Notes: generated by a model not told the origin, from the sequence alone. Positions 33,631 to 43,004 are shown, counted from the first letter of the stretch. The stretch is 48,649 bases of DNA from Candidatus Nomurabacteria bacterium (GCA_020631895.1 JACKGR010000005.1:1-48649), one strand, 5' to 3'. Numbers and translations are program-made.

Positions 33631-35067
33631 ATGAGCAAACCAGTCAGAACTCGATTTGCACCAAGCCCAACTGGGTTTCTTCATGTTGGCGGTATCAGAA
33701 CAGCACTGTTTGCATACTTAGTTGCTAAGCAAGCTGATGGTACTTTTATACTAAGACTAGAGGATACCGATAAAAAACGTGAGGTCGAGGGCTCGGCCGA
33801 GCATTTGATAGAAAGCCTGAAAATTTTGGGAATCAACTACGATGAAGGTCCTGACAAACCTGGAGATCTAGGCCCGTATAGACAAAGTGAACGATTAGAG
33901 ACTTATCAAAAGTGGGCAAAAAAGTTAATTGAATCCGGAAGAGCCTACGCTGATCCATATACTCCTGAAGAAGTTCAGGTATTTAGAGAAGATGCTCAGA
34001 AAAATAAACTTCCATTTTTATATCGAAATCATCGTCCAGAGAATCCAGTGGCTTGGGATGGCTCAAAGCCACTAAGATTTAAATCTGACCCCAAGGGCTA
34101 CAAATGGAACGATGCGGTGATGGGCGACTTATCGACTGGACCTGAAGTAATCGACGACTTTATCCTGATTAAATCCGATGGCTATCCAACCTACAATTTT
34201 GCCCATATCGTAGATGATGCTGAGATGAATATTAGCCATGTCATCAGAGGCCAAGAATTTATTTCTAGCACACCAAACTACCTTAATTTATACGAGGCAC
34301 TCAATCTCGATCGTCCGATACTTGCCACAATGCCACACATACTTAATGAGACAGGCAACAAAAAACTAGGTAAACGAGATGGCGCCAAGGATGTTCTCGA
34401 TTACATCAAAGACGGCTATTTACCAGTGGCTTTAGTTAGTTTTATTGCGACGCTTGGATGGAACGATGGAACTGAACAAGAGATATTTACTCGTGACGAA
34501 CTAATCGAGAAGTTTAGTCTAGATAGGGTAGGGCGAAGTGGAGCACACTTTGATACCCGCCGTCTCAACTGGGTCAACGGACACTTTATCCGACAGATGC
34601 AAATTGATGGCCTATACAATGCTTCTGAAAAGTATTGGCCTGATGAAGCAAAATCGTCAGACGAGTCATACAAAAAGCAGGTTCTTGGACTAATTCAAGA
34701 GAGGTTGAAGTTCTTGTCTGAAATCCCAGAGCTTACTCGCTTCTTCTTCAAAGATTTACCAATTGATCTAAGCCTTATTGAATCCAATAAACAACTTAAA
34801 AAAATCGATAAGCCCGAGCTAGCCGATCTGCTATCACAATCAGTCAAACAACTTGAACAAAGTGACTTTACTTCAGCAGACATTCAGACTAAATTAAATT
34901 CGCTTTTAGAATCAACCAATCAGAAACCTGCAGTACTTTTTAGCATAATCCGAGTAGCCACAACCTGGTCCCCGGCAAGTCCAGCCCTAGCCGACACCCT
35001 AGCCGTTCTTGGCAAAGATAAGGCAATAGAAAGATTAAATAAGTCTATCGCGGCTTTGTCTCAGTAG
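33631..35067 (+). CDS. gltX: Glutamyl-tRNA synthetase
   Basis: Class I aminoacyl-tRNA synthetase; 478 residues. The HIGH-type motif is FAPSPTGFLHVGGIRTALFA (9-28), the KMSKS-type motif is KLGKR (245-249), and LRLEDTDKKREVEGS and YPTYNFAHIVDDAEM are typical GluRS stretches. It charges tRNA-Glu, one of which (CTC) is encoded at 39.5 kb; if the organism lacks GlnRS, it may also charge tRNA-Gln. TAGAAT ends 6 bases before the ATG. The methyltransferase gene starts 7 bases after its stop. Confidence 0.97.
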   Translation: MSKPVRTRFAPSPTGFLHVGGIRTALFAYLVAKQADGTFILRLEDTDKKREVEGSAEHLIESLKILGINYDEGPDKPGDLGPYRQSERLETYQKWAKKLIESGRAYADPYTPEEVQVFREDAQKNKLPFLYRNHRPENPVAWDGSKPLRFKSDPKGYKWNDAVMGDLSTGPEVIDDFILIKSDGYPTYNFAHIVDDAEMNISHVIRGQEFISSTPNYLNLYEALNLDRPILATMPHILNETGNKKLGKRDGAKDVLDYIKDGYLPVALVSFIATLGWNDGTEQEIFTRDELIEKFSLDRVGRSGAHFDTRRLNWVNGHFIRQMQIDGLYNASEKYWPDEAKSSDESYKKQVLGLIQERLKFLSEIPELTRFFFKDLPIDLSLIESNKQLKKIDKPELADLLSQSVKQLEQSDFTSADIQTKLNSLLESTNQKPAVLFSIIRVATTWSPASPALADTLAVLGKDKAIERLNKSIAALSQ

Positions 35068-35074
35068 GAAGCAA

Positions 35075-35809
35075 GTGAAGGATACCCAACTAATCGACTT
35101 GTTCCAAAAAGCTAGAGGAGATGATTCACTTGCGGTGATTGAAGGAGTACAAGCACTCAAGCATGCGCAGAGATTTAATGCCAAAATTCAACTCTATATC
35201 ACATGTGATATCGAGTTTTTGAGGACTTTACTTGCAGAACTTGCAAATGATGTTAAGGATTCTATCCTAGAAAATACTAACGAAGTTTCGGAGGATACAT
35301 TTAACAAACTTAGCCCTCGGCCTCATCGTACAAAGGTTATTGCTCTCGCAAAACGTATAGCATATGACATTTCAATGATTGATGATAAAAAGCCGATAAT
35401 ACTGCTCGAGGAACCACGAGATCTGGAGAATATCGGTGCAGTAATCCGAGTATCAGCAGCCGCAGATGCGGGGGCGGTCATTATTACGGGGCCGTTAGAT
35501 ATATGGCATCCAGCTATAATTCGTGGGGCAGCCGGTCTACACTGGGCGCTCCCGGTATTAAATTGTAAAAACCCGTCATCCCTACAAGGTCAAGAGTCCA
35601 GATTAATCATATCCTTAGACCCGACAGGGGAGATCATAACTAAAGCCAAGATACCGAATAATTCAATTCTCATCTTTGGCACTGAGCGCCATGGAATTAG
35701 TCAAAAATTTTTGGCTAAATCAGATAAAATTGTTCGTTTGCCGATGAAATCCGGTGTCAGCTCGCTCAACCTTGCGACTAGCGTGGCGGCTACCTTGTAT
35801 CAGTTGTAG
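35075..35809 (+). CDS. SpoU/TrmH-family RNA methyltransferase
   Basis: SAM-dependent 2'-O-ribose methyltransferase of 244 residues with the trefoil-knot motifs: ILLEEPRDLENIGAVIRVSA (motif 1), ILIFGTERHGISQ (motif 2) and RLPMKSGVSSLNLATSVAAT (motif 3). The N-terminal 80 residues carry a short substrate-binding part. Whether it modifies tRNA or rRNA cannot be told. The start is GTG; GGAAG just before it is a weak ribosome site, and close spacing to gltX suggests an operon. Confidence 0.92.
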   Translation: MKDTQLIDLFQKARGDDSLAVIEGVQALKHAQRFNAKIQLYITCDIEFLRTLLAELANDVKDSILENTNEVSEDTFNKLSPRPHRTKVIALAKRIAYDISMIDDKKPIILLEEPRDLENIGAVIRVSAAADAGAVIITGPLDIWHPAIIRGAAGLHWALPVLNCKNPSSLQGQESRLIISLDPTGEIITKAKIPNNSILIFGTERHGISQKFLAKSDKIVRLPMKSGVSSLNLATSVAATLYQL

Positions 35810-35830
35810 CCATCTGGTAACATAAGCAGT

Positions 35831-37003
35831 ATGCAACCTGAAAATCAAAAACAAACAGGGTCTTTTAAACAGTTCGAGAATTACAGTCCAGGCCATCAAG
35901 TCACATCTGACGTCAAAAAAAAGCACTTTGTAAAAGTAGATGCTTGGCTACATAAATATCGCATACCAGTTTTAATAGTAATTATTATCCTATGTCTAGG
36001 TATTGGAGGTAGTCTTATCTACGGCTTCGGAAACTTAAAATTTTATAGCGAGACGGGCAGTGTACTGACTCTCAAAAAAGAAGATAAAATATATTCTCCT
36101 CTAACAGGCATGGAGGTTTCGGAAGCTGAAAGCAAACGTCCAGTTACGGCGATAATGATTGAGAATAGTCCCGACGCGAGACCTCAGAGCGGGTTGAAAG
36201 ATTCCGGAGTTGTTTTTGAAGCTATCGCTGAAGGTGGCATAACTAGATTTTTAACTCTTCATCAAGAGGATCAACCGCAACTTATCGGCCCCGTTAGATC
36301 ACTTAGACCTTACTATGTTGATTGGCTTGCCGCTTTTGACCCTTCCGTTGCCCACGTCGGAGGATCAGCTAAAGCACTGGCAGAAGTTAGAAACGGAAAA
36401 TATAAAGACATTGATCAGTTCTTTAATGGCGGGTCATACTGGAGAGCAAAAGATAGATACGCCCCCCACAACGTTTACACTAGTTTTGAAAAACTTGATG
36501 CCTTAAATGAGAAGAAAGGTTTTCAAACTAGTAAATTTACGAGTTTCCCAAGAGTTGAAGAACAGGCAAATAAAAAAACTAAGCCTAAATCAAGTACAAA
36601 AGCGCCTGAGATACCAGCAACATCAATCAACGTAACCGTGAGCGGTCCATTATTCAATTCAAGTTATACATACGATCCGTCAACCAAACTATACGCTCGC
36701 TCGCAAGCGGGCAAGGTTCATACTGACCGCGAGAAAGGTGCAATAACTCCTAGAGTTGTGATTGTGATTGAATCGCCGATATCCCAAGTTTTTGAAGATG
36801 GCTACCGCGAGCAATATGCAACCATTGGATCAGGCAAAGCCACTGTTTTTCAGAACGGTATAGTAACTGCTGGAACCTGGAGTAAAGCCAGTAAAACTGA
36901 TCAAATGGAATTTAAAGACTCTAACGGAAAAACCATTCCACTTGAGCGGGGTCAAACCTGGATCACAGTCATCGATCCGAGTAAGTCCGTAACCTGGAAG
37001 TGA
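35831..37003 (+). CDS. DUF3048-family membrane-anchored protein
   Basis: A 390-residue protein with a cytoplasmic basic tail, one membrane segment (about 46-70) and an outer domain of the DUF3048/YerB type: SPLTGMEVSEAESKRPVTAI, MIENSPDARPQSGL, GVVFEAIAEGGITRFLTLHQ and PVRSLRPYYVDWLAAFDPSV. A later block (AGTWSKASKTDQMEFKDSNG) is also typical. YerB proteins are envelope proteins without a firm function. TAACAT ends 7 bases before the ATG. The histidine kinase gene overlaps or touches its stop, so the two are linked. Confidence 0.88.
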   Translation: MQPENQKQTGSFKQFENYSPGHQVTSDVKKKHFVKVDAWLHKYRIPVLIVIIILCLGIGGSLIYGFGNLKFYSETGSVLTLKKEDKIYSPLTGMEVSEAESKRPVTAIMIENSPDARPQSGLKDSGVVFEAIAEGGITRFLTLHQEDQPQLIGPVRSLRPYYVDWLAAFDPSVAHVGGSAKALAEVRNGKYKDIDQFFNGGSYWRAKDRYAPHNVYTSFEKLDALNEKKGFQTSKFTSFPRVEEQANKKTKPKSSTKAPEIPATSINVTVSGPLFNSSYTYDPSTKLYARSQAGKVHTDREKGAITPRVVIVIESPISQVFEDGYREQYATIGSGKATVFQNGIVTAGTWSKASKTDQMEFKDSNGKTIPLERGQTWITVIDPSKSVTWK

Positions 37004-37005
37004 CT

Positions 37006-38475
37006 ATGGAACAAACACCTATACCCACATCTAAAGCTCCGTTCATAAAAACTATTCTGCTGGGGCACATATTTAACATCGTATTAAGTCTTGGCATTTT
37101 TAGTATTATTCACTGGGTGCTGAACTACGACATTTACTATGCTGTTGGAGCGGTAGTTATAAGCGCTACAATTGTCAGTATAGCGACTTCTTTAATCGCC
37201 GGTAAAAAAATCCATCAACCATACAGACAAATAAGTCAGGAGCTAGACACGCTCCATGCTCAAGTTGTATCTACACATGCTGCCTACCAGGCAGAGAGCA
37301 AAACTAATAGCGCCTTAATCGAGAGGTTGCCTCTAGGGTTTGCGTTAATAAATACTACAAGTCAAAAAGTCGCATCGAGTAGTAACGTATCCGATCTTCT
37401 GGGTATAACGAGCAAAGTTATTCAAGTATCAACCCTACTTAGAGCACTTGACTCCTGTAATAGTAATGGTTCAGCTATAAATTTTAGTCAGTGGCTGAGC
37501 ACACTAAAAACTAAAGACGCTCAAGAATATAGAGTTTGGCCTGGCGTTGTATTTGATAGTCAAAAAAACATAGTCACTCTGACTGGGATAAAGCAAACCA
37601 CAGCCTGTACTCTGGTTGCTCACTACAACCCGCAAGATCCTGACGGCAATGACTTGGCACTAATATTTATCGATAGTACGGATGAATATAATCTTCAAGA
37701 TAAGCAAATGGAGTTTGTAGCACTGGCCGCGCATGAGCTTAGAGGGCCTATTACGATTCTTCGTGGATTAATCGATATCTTGACTGATGAGTTAGATGAT
37801 AAAACTAAAAAGGAGCAGGAGACCTTATTAACAAGGCTAACTGTTTCAGCCAGGCAACTTTCTGGTTATGTAGATAACATTTTAAGTGTATCCAAAATTA
37901 ATCGTGACTCGTTTGAGCTTCAGCTAACAGAAGCAAAGTGGAATCAAATTATTGATATCGTCCAACCCGATCTTACGGTGCGGGCAAGAGCACATAAACG
38001 GACTGTATCTTTTAATACACCTGATAATTTACCAACAGTGGCTGTCGATTCAGGAATGATAGCCCATGTCCTAAATAATCTGGTTGATAACGCTATTAAA
38101 TACAGCAATGAAAACGGCCAAATCACTGTCACCTCAGCTAGTAAAAACGGATACGTTGAGACGACAGTACACGATACCGGCATAGGTATCCCTGCGAGCG
38201 TAGTCGGTAATTTATTCACAAAATTTTACCGCTCACACAGGAGCAAGCAGGCTGTCAACGGAACTGGTCTTGGACTATATCTCTGTAAGGCCATAGTCGA
38301 TGCCCACGGTGGATCAATCTGGGTTAAATCCACCGAGGGAGCTGGCGCAACTTTTGGATTTACAGTGCCCGAGTTCTCTACAGTCGCCGATAAAGTAAAG
38401 TCAGATAACAATAAACTGGGTATACTAAGAGGTAGTCATGGCTGGATTAAAAACCATGCAATGTATCGAAGATAG
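37006..38475 (+). CDS. Sensor histidine kinase (membrane)
   Basis: About 489 residues from ATG 37006; a GTG at 37000 overlapping the previous stop is also possible. There are two membrane segments (about 15-38 and 43-65), a PAS-like sensing stretch (about 95-220), a HisKA domain with AAHELRGPITILRGL (phospho-acceptor about His243), and an HATPase domain with NLVDNAIKYSN, DTGIGIP, FYRSH and GTGLGLYLCK. All catalytic boxes (H, N, G1, F, G2) are intact. The partner is very likely the receiver protein encoded 18 bases downstream. Confidence 0.95.
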   Translation: MEQTPIPTSKAPFIKTILLGHIFNIVLSLGIFSIIHWVLNYDIYYAVGAVVISATIVSIATSLIAGKKIHQPYRQISQELDTLHAQVVSTHAAYQAESKTNSALIERLPLGFALINTTSQKVASSSNVSDLLGITSKVIQVSTLLRALDSCNSNGSAINFSQWLSTLKTKDAQEYRVWPGVVFDSQKNIVTLTGIKQTTACTLVAHYNPQDPDGNDLALIFIDSTDEYNLQDKQMEFVALAAHELRGPITILRGLIDILTDELDDKTKKEQETLLTRLTVSARQLSGYVDNILSVSKINRDSFELQLTEAKWNQIIDIVQPDLTVRARAHKRTVSFNTPDNLPTVAVDSGMIAHVLNNLVDNAIKYSNENGQITVTSASKNGYVETTVHDTGIGIPASVVGNLFTKFYRSHRSKQAVNGTGLGLYLCKAIVDAHGGSIWVKSTEGAGATFGFTVPEFSTVADKVKSDNNKLGILRGSHGWIKNHAMYRR

Positions 38476-38493
38476 AAAGGGATAACAGATCTA

Positions 38494-38865
38494 ATGAGTA
38501 AAATACTATGTGTAGAAGACGACCATTTTATAGCCGATATGTACGCCCACGCGCTCAAAAAGGCCGGTTACGACGTAACTGTAATCTCTAATGGAGCAGA
38601 AGCATTAAAAGAGCTAAAACAAACTGTTTACGATGTAGTCCTTCTAGATATCATGCTCCCGGATAAAACTGGTGTAGAAATTTTGAATGAACTCCGTGGC
38701 CCAAAAGGCGAAGGCCTTCCTCACACAAAGATTATAGTAACTACAAACTTTGAAGAAGCAGATGAGGACAGATCAAAACTCGAGGCCCTAGCAGACGGAT
38801 ATCTCATAAAAGCCGAAGTCATACCAAGCAAAATGGTAGAGCTAGTAAAGCAGATTACCGGGTAA
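38494..38865 (+). CDS. Receiver-only response regulator
   Basis: A 123-residue CheY-like receiver: EDDHF near the N-terminus (acidic pair), phospho-acceptor Asp52 in VVLLDIMLPDKTG, Thr in IIVTTNF and Lys in GYLIKAE. There is no output domain, so the signal goes on through protein contact or a phosphorelay. It follows its likely kinase gene, with AAAGGGA upstream. Confidence 0.93.
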   Translation: MSKILCVEDDHFIADMYAHALKKAGYDVTVISNGAEALKELKQTVYDVVLLDIMLPDKTGVEILNELRGPKGEGLPHTKIIVTTNFEEADEDRSKLEALADGYLIKAEVIPSKMVELVKQITG

Positions 38866-38902
38866 CTCAGGGTGAAAATTGATTTAGTATAATGTTGATA
38901 TC

Positions 38903-39361
38903 ATGAAAGCTGTTATTACTGATTTTTCGAGGGTTTTACTTTTTCCGAAAGACGATACTTTTACATCTAGCTTGAACGCTCTAAATAATCAGCTTTTAGA
39001 CAAGAACCCGGATTATGACTTCTGGCGGTACTTTAAGATTAATCATGAGCTACTTAACTACTATAAGTCTCTAAACTTTCCGGTTTACATCTTCACATCA
39101 GAGACCATTCAAGATCACCCGGCAGTAAAAGCCTTACTGGAAGGTACCTTCAAGGACATTTTTAGCGCCAAGAAACTTGGATTAAGCAAGAAGGAGCCAA
39201 AATCATACGAAGATTTAGCCAAAATTACAGGTCATAATCCAAATGAAATATTTTACATAGACGATAATTACGACAACTTCACCGCTGCTAAAGATGGCGG
39301 ATGCAAAGCAATATTATTTAAATCTAATGATGACGTGATAGGCAAATTAGAGATTACTTAA
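38903..39361 (+). CDS. HAD-like hydrolase
   Basis: A 152-residue protein of the haloacid dehalogenase superfamily. Motif I is TDFSRVLLFP: the nucleophile Asp is present but the +2 Asp is Ser, as in some HAD branches that are poor phosphatases. Motif II is YIFTSE, a Lys lies in KLGLSKKEPKSY, and motif IV is FYIDDNYDNFTAAKDGG. Substrate unknown. TATAAT (38888-38893) ends 9 bases before the ATG. Confidence 0.85.
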   Translation: MKAVITDFSRVLLFPKDDTFTSSLNALNNQLLDKNPDYDFWRYFKINHELLNYYKSLNFPVYIFTSETIQDHPAVKALLEGTFKDIFSAKKLGLSKKEPKSYEDLAKITGHNPNEIFYIDDNYDNFTAAKDGGCKAILFKSNDDVIGKLEIT

Positions 39362-39369
39362 AATATGTT

Positions 39370-39385
39370 TGACCTCACGGGGAAT
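39370..39385. repeat. Copy of the tRNA-Glu 3' end (direct repeat, 16 bp)
   Basis: TGACCTCACGGGGAAT here is an exact copy of 39521-39536, which is the 3' end of tRNA-Glu (discriminator, acceptor strand and part of the T-stem). The two copies are 151 bases apart, in the same orientation, on the 3' side of the tRNA. This is the layout left by site-specific integration at a tRNA end, although a simple local duplication is possible too. Confidence 0.7.
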
Positions 39386-39486
39386 ACCTCCGGTGCGATC
39401 TGCAAACATGCTCAAAGTAAACTTTTGCGCGTGTTTTTGATCTTCGAACCCCGGGGTTCGGTTTCGCCTCCGGCGAATAACCAAGT
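39386..39486. other. Short segment between the tRNA-Glu repeats
   Basis: About 100 bases with no open frame of note. It holds a perfect 16-base palindrome, CGAACCCCGGGGTTCG, near 39444-39459, that resembles back-to-back tRNA T-arm halves, and two CCTCCGG copies. It may be what remains of an inserted element. Confidence 0.4.
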
Positions 39487-39510
39487 AAAAAGCCCATCTT
39501 ACGATGAGCC
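39487..39510 (-). terminator. Terminator of tRNA-Glu
   Basis: On the minus strand GCTCATC-GTAA-GATGGGC is followed by TTTTT, just downstream of the encoded CCA. An outer CCAAGTAAA/TTTACTTGG inverted repeat (39481-39489 with 39512-39520) encloses it. Confidence 0.75.
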
Positions 39511-39517
39511 ATTTACT

Positions 39518-39592
39518 TGGTGACCTCACGGGGAATCGAACCCCGATTACAAGAATGAGAATCTTGTGTCCTAGCCGTTAGACGATGAGGCC
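39518..39592 (-). tRNA. tRNA-Glu (anticodon CTC)
   Basis: On the minus strand: acceptor GGCCTCA/TGAGGTC, discriminator A, encoded CCA (39520-39518). Anticodon stem CAAGA/TCTTG with loop TTCTCAT gives CTC. The T-arm is CGGGG-TTCGATT-CCCCG. Its 3' 16 bases are repeated at 39370-39385. Confidence 0.95.
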
Positions 39593-39822
39593 ATGCGAGG
39601 TGTGTCGCGGACAAAATATGTTTACATATTTTTCCATGACCACGGAGCATGGTGCTAATACCGTAGGTATGGGCCGTGATTTGGAATTCATATCTTAGAT
39701 ATGAGCCATGCTAGAGTCTTTCAACACTGAACGACTCAAAAACTATACCATAACAGAGGTAGCTACTCAAGCCCGGTTATTGGTAAAGATAAGCGTAATC
39801 GTCTATACTACAGATAAGAACT
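39593..39822. other. Noncoding gap with hairpins between tRNA-Glu and a histidine kinase
   Basis: No gene seen. It contains CATATC/GATATG (about 39690-39704), an AGCATGG/CCATGCT long-range repeat and ATATGT/ACATAT near the tRNA. The tRNA promoter should lie here on the minus strand. TATACT (39804-39809) ends 13 bases before the kinase ATG and is its probable -10. Confidence 0.4.
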
Positions 39823-41541
39823 ATGCAACATGTTAGTCCGAAATGGTTAAGAAATTTCTGCTACTCAATTTTATCAATTGATATATTGTTTATTGCGGGC
39901 TACTTTTTACTAAGTTCAACAAATGCAACTCAATCGACTATAGATTACTGGGGCTTAACAACCCCGGTATTAATTCTTGCGGGTATACATATCGCTGTAA
40001 CGCTTTTTGTTTACCCATTTATCAGAAAAATATCTGAATGGGCGGCGTTTGTAACGGCCATGATACCCTATGGTATTTTACTATCAGCTGTTATCGAAAC
40101 AAGTGGAAACACCAACCTATGGTACCGAGTACTATTCATTATCCTTGTATTTTCCTTAAATATGGTTGGTCCATACTTAGCGATTGCGTCGGCCGTGGTT
40201 GCTTGGATTCTACTTATTTTCGATTTCTTAAACCTAACAAGTTCAATACCCGAGGCTAGAACATTAAATATAGTACTAGATGTTATTGTCACTATTGCAG
40301 CAGTCGGTGGTTGGTTCTTTTTTAAAAAATATTATGTGCGCGATAAAAAAACAGTTGAACTCACAAGTCAACTCGAGCAAGAGCAGTTTAAATCAAGTGT
40401 CATATTTGAGTCTATTAATGATGGTGTCATGATTATTAGTCCTCAAGGAACCGTACAAGTTATCAATAAAAGTTGCGCCGATATGCTCGGTTGGGATAGA
40501 GCAGAGGCTAAAAATCTAGATTACAGGTCACTATTCTCAGTTGAGGCAGAGCCCGACAAGCCCAATATTGCTGAAGAAGCAGACGCCATAACCCAAACTG
40601 TTAAAACCGGTAAGTCGGTCCAGCAAGTATCACTTATTCAAACACACCACAACAAGCACATATACGTTGATATAGTCGCCTCGCCAGTTGAAATCGAGAC
40701 TGAGAGCGGTGGAGAAGTAATAAAAAAACTAGCCGGTGTTGTGGCAGTCCTACGTAATGTTGATGCCCAAAAGCGCCAAGAGCAACAAAGAAGTGACTTT
40801 ATCTCCACGGCCAGTCACGAGATGCGCACACCAGTAGCATCTATACAAGGTTTTATAGAACTCGCACTCAATGATAAAGTTGCCACCATTGATGAAAAGG
40901 CACGTGACTATCTCACAAAAGCCCATGAATCAACCAAACATCTAGGAGAACTTTTTCAAGATCTGCTTACTGCCTCTAAAAGCGAAGACGGAAGATTAGT
41001 AAATCACCCCGAGTTAATTGACGTCGTTGAGTTTTTAAAGAACATAGTAGACCAGACAATACCTAGAGCGGAGGCCAAAGGACTAAAACTAACTTATGAG
41101 CAACAAGATTTAAAAAGCCAAAATGTTCACCCTTTAATGTACGTAAACGTAGACCCAGAGAGACTTGCCGAAATAGTCACAAATCTGATTGAGAATGCCC
41201 TTAAATACACAGAGAAGGGTGTCATCACAGTTGGCGCTACCCTCACTGATGGCGGGGTAGTTATAAGAGTCTCCGATACGGGTATAGGGATCGCAACCGA
41301 GGATATTCCTCACTTATTTCAAAAATTTTATCGTACAGATAACTCTGTCACTCGCGAGGTTGGTGGCACCGGTCTCGGCTTGTATATAACAAAACAAATC
41401 GCCGAGATGATGGGTGGAAAAGTTTGGGTTGAAAGCTCCCTTGGGGCTGGAAGTACTTTTTATGTTCAGCTGCCAAGAGTTGCACCAAATCAGGTTGATG
41501 CACTTAGACAGCAAAGATATCAAACAGATAAAACCATATGA
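39823..41541 (+). CDS. Sensor histidine kinase with multi-pass membrane domain and PAS
   Basis: A 572-residue protein. The N-terminal 175 residues hold about six membrane helices (starting SILSIDILFIAGYFLLSS). A PAS domain follows at about 190-310 (IFESINDGVMIISPQGTVQV), then HisKA with STASHEMRTPVASIQGFIEL (His332), and HATPase with NLIENALKYTE, DTGIGIA, FYRTDN and GTGLGLYITK. All kinase boxes are intact. The 6-helix sensor without a large outer loop suggests a membrane or small-molecule signal. The receiver gene at 41656 is the likely partner, 114 bases downstream with its own ribosome site. Confidence 0.95.
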   Translation: MQHVSPKWLRNFCYSILSIDILFIAGYFLLSSTNATQSTIDYWGLTTPVLILAGIHIAVTLFVYPFIRKISEWAAFVTAMIPYGILLSAVIETSGNTNLWYRVLFIILVFSLNMVGPYLAIASAVVAWILLIFDFLNLTSSIPEARTLNIVLDVIVTIAAVGGWFFFKKYYVRDKKTVELTSQLEQEQFKSSVIFESINDGVMIISPQGTVQVINKSCADMLGWDRAEAKNLDYRSLFSVEAEPDKPNIAEEADAITQTVKTGKSVQQVSLIQTHHNKHIYVDIVASPVEIETESGGEVIKKLAGVVAVLRNVDAQKRQEQQRSDFISTASHEMRTPVASIQGFIELALNDKVATIDEKARDYLTKAHESTKHLGELFQDLLTASKSEDGRLVNHPELIDVVEFLKNIVDQTIPRAEAKGLKLTYEQQDLKSQNVHPLMYVNVDPERLAEIVTNLIENALKYTEKGVITVGATLTDGGVVIRVSDTGIGIATEDIPHLFQKFYRTDNSVTREVGGTGLGLYITKQIAEMMGGKVWVESSLGAGSTFYVQLPRVAPNQVDALRQQRYQTDKTI

Positions 41542-41655
41542 GCGTCTCCCGATAATTTGTATTTAAGCTAAATAGTGTATATAAACGTTAGCGTATTTGT
41601 TCTAAGGGATACTATATTATGATAAGATGTAATTATAGTTTAAAAGGAACAATGA

Positions 41656-42285
41656 ATGGCCAAAATACTACTAGTGGAAGATGACAGTAATTTAAGAGAG
41701 ATTTACGGCGCCCGACTTGGTGCTGAGGGCCATGAAATTACTTCCGCAAAAGATGGCGAGGAGGCTCTAGCGGTAGCCGTCAAAGCCAAACCAGATTTAA
41801 TCATATCTGATGTTATGATGCCAAAAATTAGTGGTTTTGACATGCTAGATATTCTGAGATCAACTGCTGAAACTAAAGACGTTAAAATAATAATGATGAC
41901 CGCACTAAGTCAGGATGAGGACCGAAAAAGAGGAACAGATCTAGGCGCCGATCGTTACATCGTTAAAAGTCAGGTCACACTTGATGATGTTGTCGCAATC
42001 GTCAATGAAGTACTGAGTGCTAAGCCAACTCCGTCTTCATCCGATGATGATGATACATCTGCTGACTCGGGTGTCGGATCAGACGATAGCACCCAGGCCA
42101 CCGACGATGAAATTAACGATCAAGTAGAAAAATTTGTCGCCTCAAGCCCACTTATGAACGGGACCCCGCCAACACCGGCCTCTGCTTCAGCATCATCTAC
42201 TGTTCAGCCAGCATCAGAGGCACCAAGTCAGCCAACTACTCCAGATCAATCGCCGCCCGCTTCGCCACAAATACCGGTAGCGTAA
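41656..42285 (+). CDS. Response regulator with disordered acidic/proline-rich tail
   Basis: The 209-residue protein has a receiver domain (1-122): VEDDSNLREIY, phospho-acceptor Asp52 in LIISDVMMPKISG, MMTAL and YIVKSQ. It then has about 85 residues of low complexity (PSSSDDDDTSADSGVGSDDS, later PASASASSTVQPASEAPS and PPASPQIP). No DNA-binding domain is present. The tail may bind a partner or act as a tether. AAAGGA lies 7 bases before the ATG. Its TAA overlaps the ATG of the pseudouridine synthase gene by one base. Confidence 0.92.
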   Translation: MAKILLVEDDSNLREIYGARLGAEGHEITSAKDGEEALAVAVKAKPDLIISDVMMPKISGFDMLDILRSTAETKDVKIIMMTALSQDEDRKRGTDLGADRYIVKSQVTLDDVVAIVNEVLSAKPTPSSSDDDDTSADSGVGSDDSTQATDDEINDQVEKFVASSPLMNGTPPTPASASASSTVQPASEAPSQPTTPDQSPPASPQIPVA

Positions 42286-42980
42286 TGTCCAATCTTGTAA
42301 GGTTAAACAAACACCTCGCACACACACTCGGTATGAGTCGCCGAGCTGCCGACACCTGTATTGATCAGGGAAGAGTCCTAATTAACGGCAAAGTCGCCAC
42401 CCTCGGTAATGTAATTGACTCAACTAGAGATGTAATAGAGATTGATAACAGCAAACTTACTCAGGACAAAAAACGCTACACCTATGTAGTATTTAATAAG
42501 CCCGTAGGCTATATCTGTTCACGCAGTCAGCAAGGTGATACGCCAACAATTTATTCAATCTTGCCAAGACAGTACCAATCGTTGAAAGTTGCAGGTCGGC
42601 TGGATAAAGATAGCTGTGGTTTAGTGTTACTCACAGATGATGGCGACACAATTTTTAAACTAACTCATCCAAAATTTGGCAAGAAGAAGGTCTATATTGT
42701 TAGCCTTAATAAAACTCTAACACCTGAGCACAAAAAACAGATAGAAGGTGGAGTACTGCTTGAAGACGGGACAAGCCAGTTTACAGTTGAGAAGATTGAA
42801 AACACTAAGGACTCAAAAAAGCGACCGAATACCTATAAAGTCACTATGCATGAGGGAAGGAACCGCCAAATCAGGCGGACCTTTGGCGAGCTAAGATATA
42901 TGGTGACTCATCTACAAAGAGTCAAGATGGGACCCTACGATTTGGATAGCATCCCAACCGGAAAATACTTGCAATTATAG
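42285..42980 (+). CDS. Pseudouridine synthase, RsuA/RluB/RluF family
   Basis: A 231-residue protein with an N-terminal S4 RNA-binding domain (RLNKHLAHTLGMSRRAADTC, GRVLINGKVATLG) and a catalytic domain with VVFNKPVGYICS, the active-site loop AGRLDKDSCGLVLLTDDGD (catalytic Asp in RLD), and MHEGRNRQIRRTFGELRY. It isomerises a uridine in 16S or 23S rRNA; the exact position cannot be read from sequence. Translationally coupled to the response regulator by a TAATG junction. Confidence 0.93.
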   Translation: MSNLVRLNKHLAHTLGMSRRAADTCIDQGRVLINGKVATLGNVIDSTRDVIEIDNSKLTQDKKRYTYVVFNKPVGYICSRSQQGDTPTIYSILPRQYQSLKVAGRLDKDSCGLVLLTDDGDTIFKLTHPKFGKKKVYIVSLNKTLTPEHKKQIEGGVLLEDGTSQFTVEKIENTKDSKKRPNTYKVTMHEGRNRQIRRTFGELRYMVTHLQRVKMGPYDLDSIPTGKYLQL

Positions 42981-43004
42981 CCATTTTCATGTTATAATAT
43001 TCGA

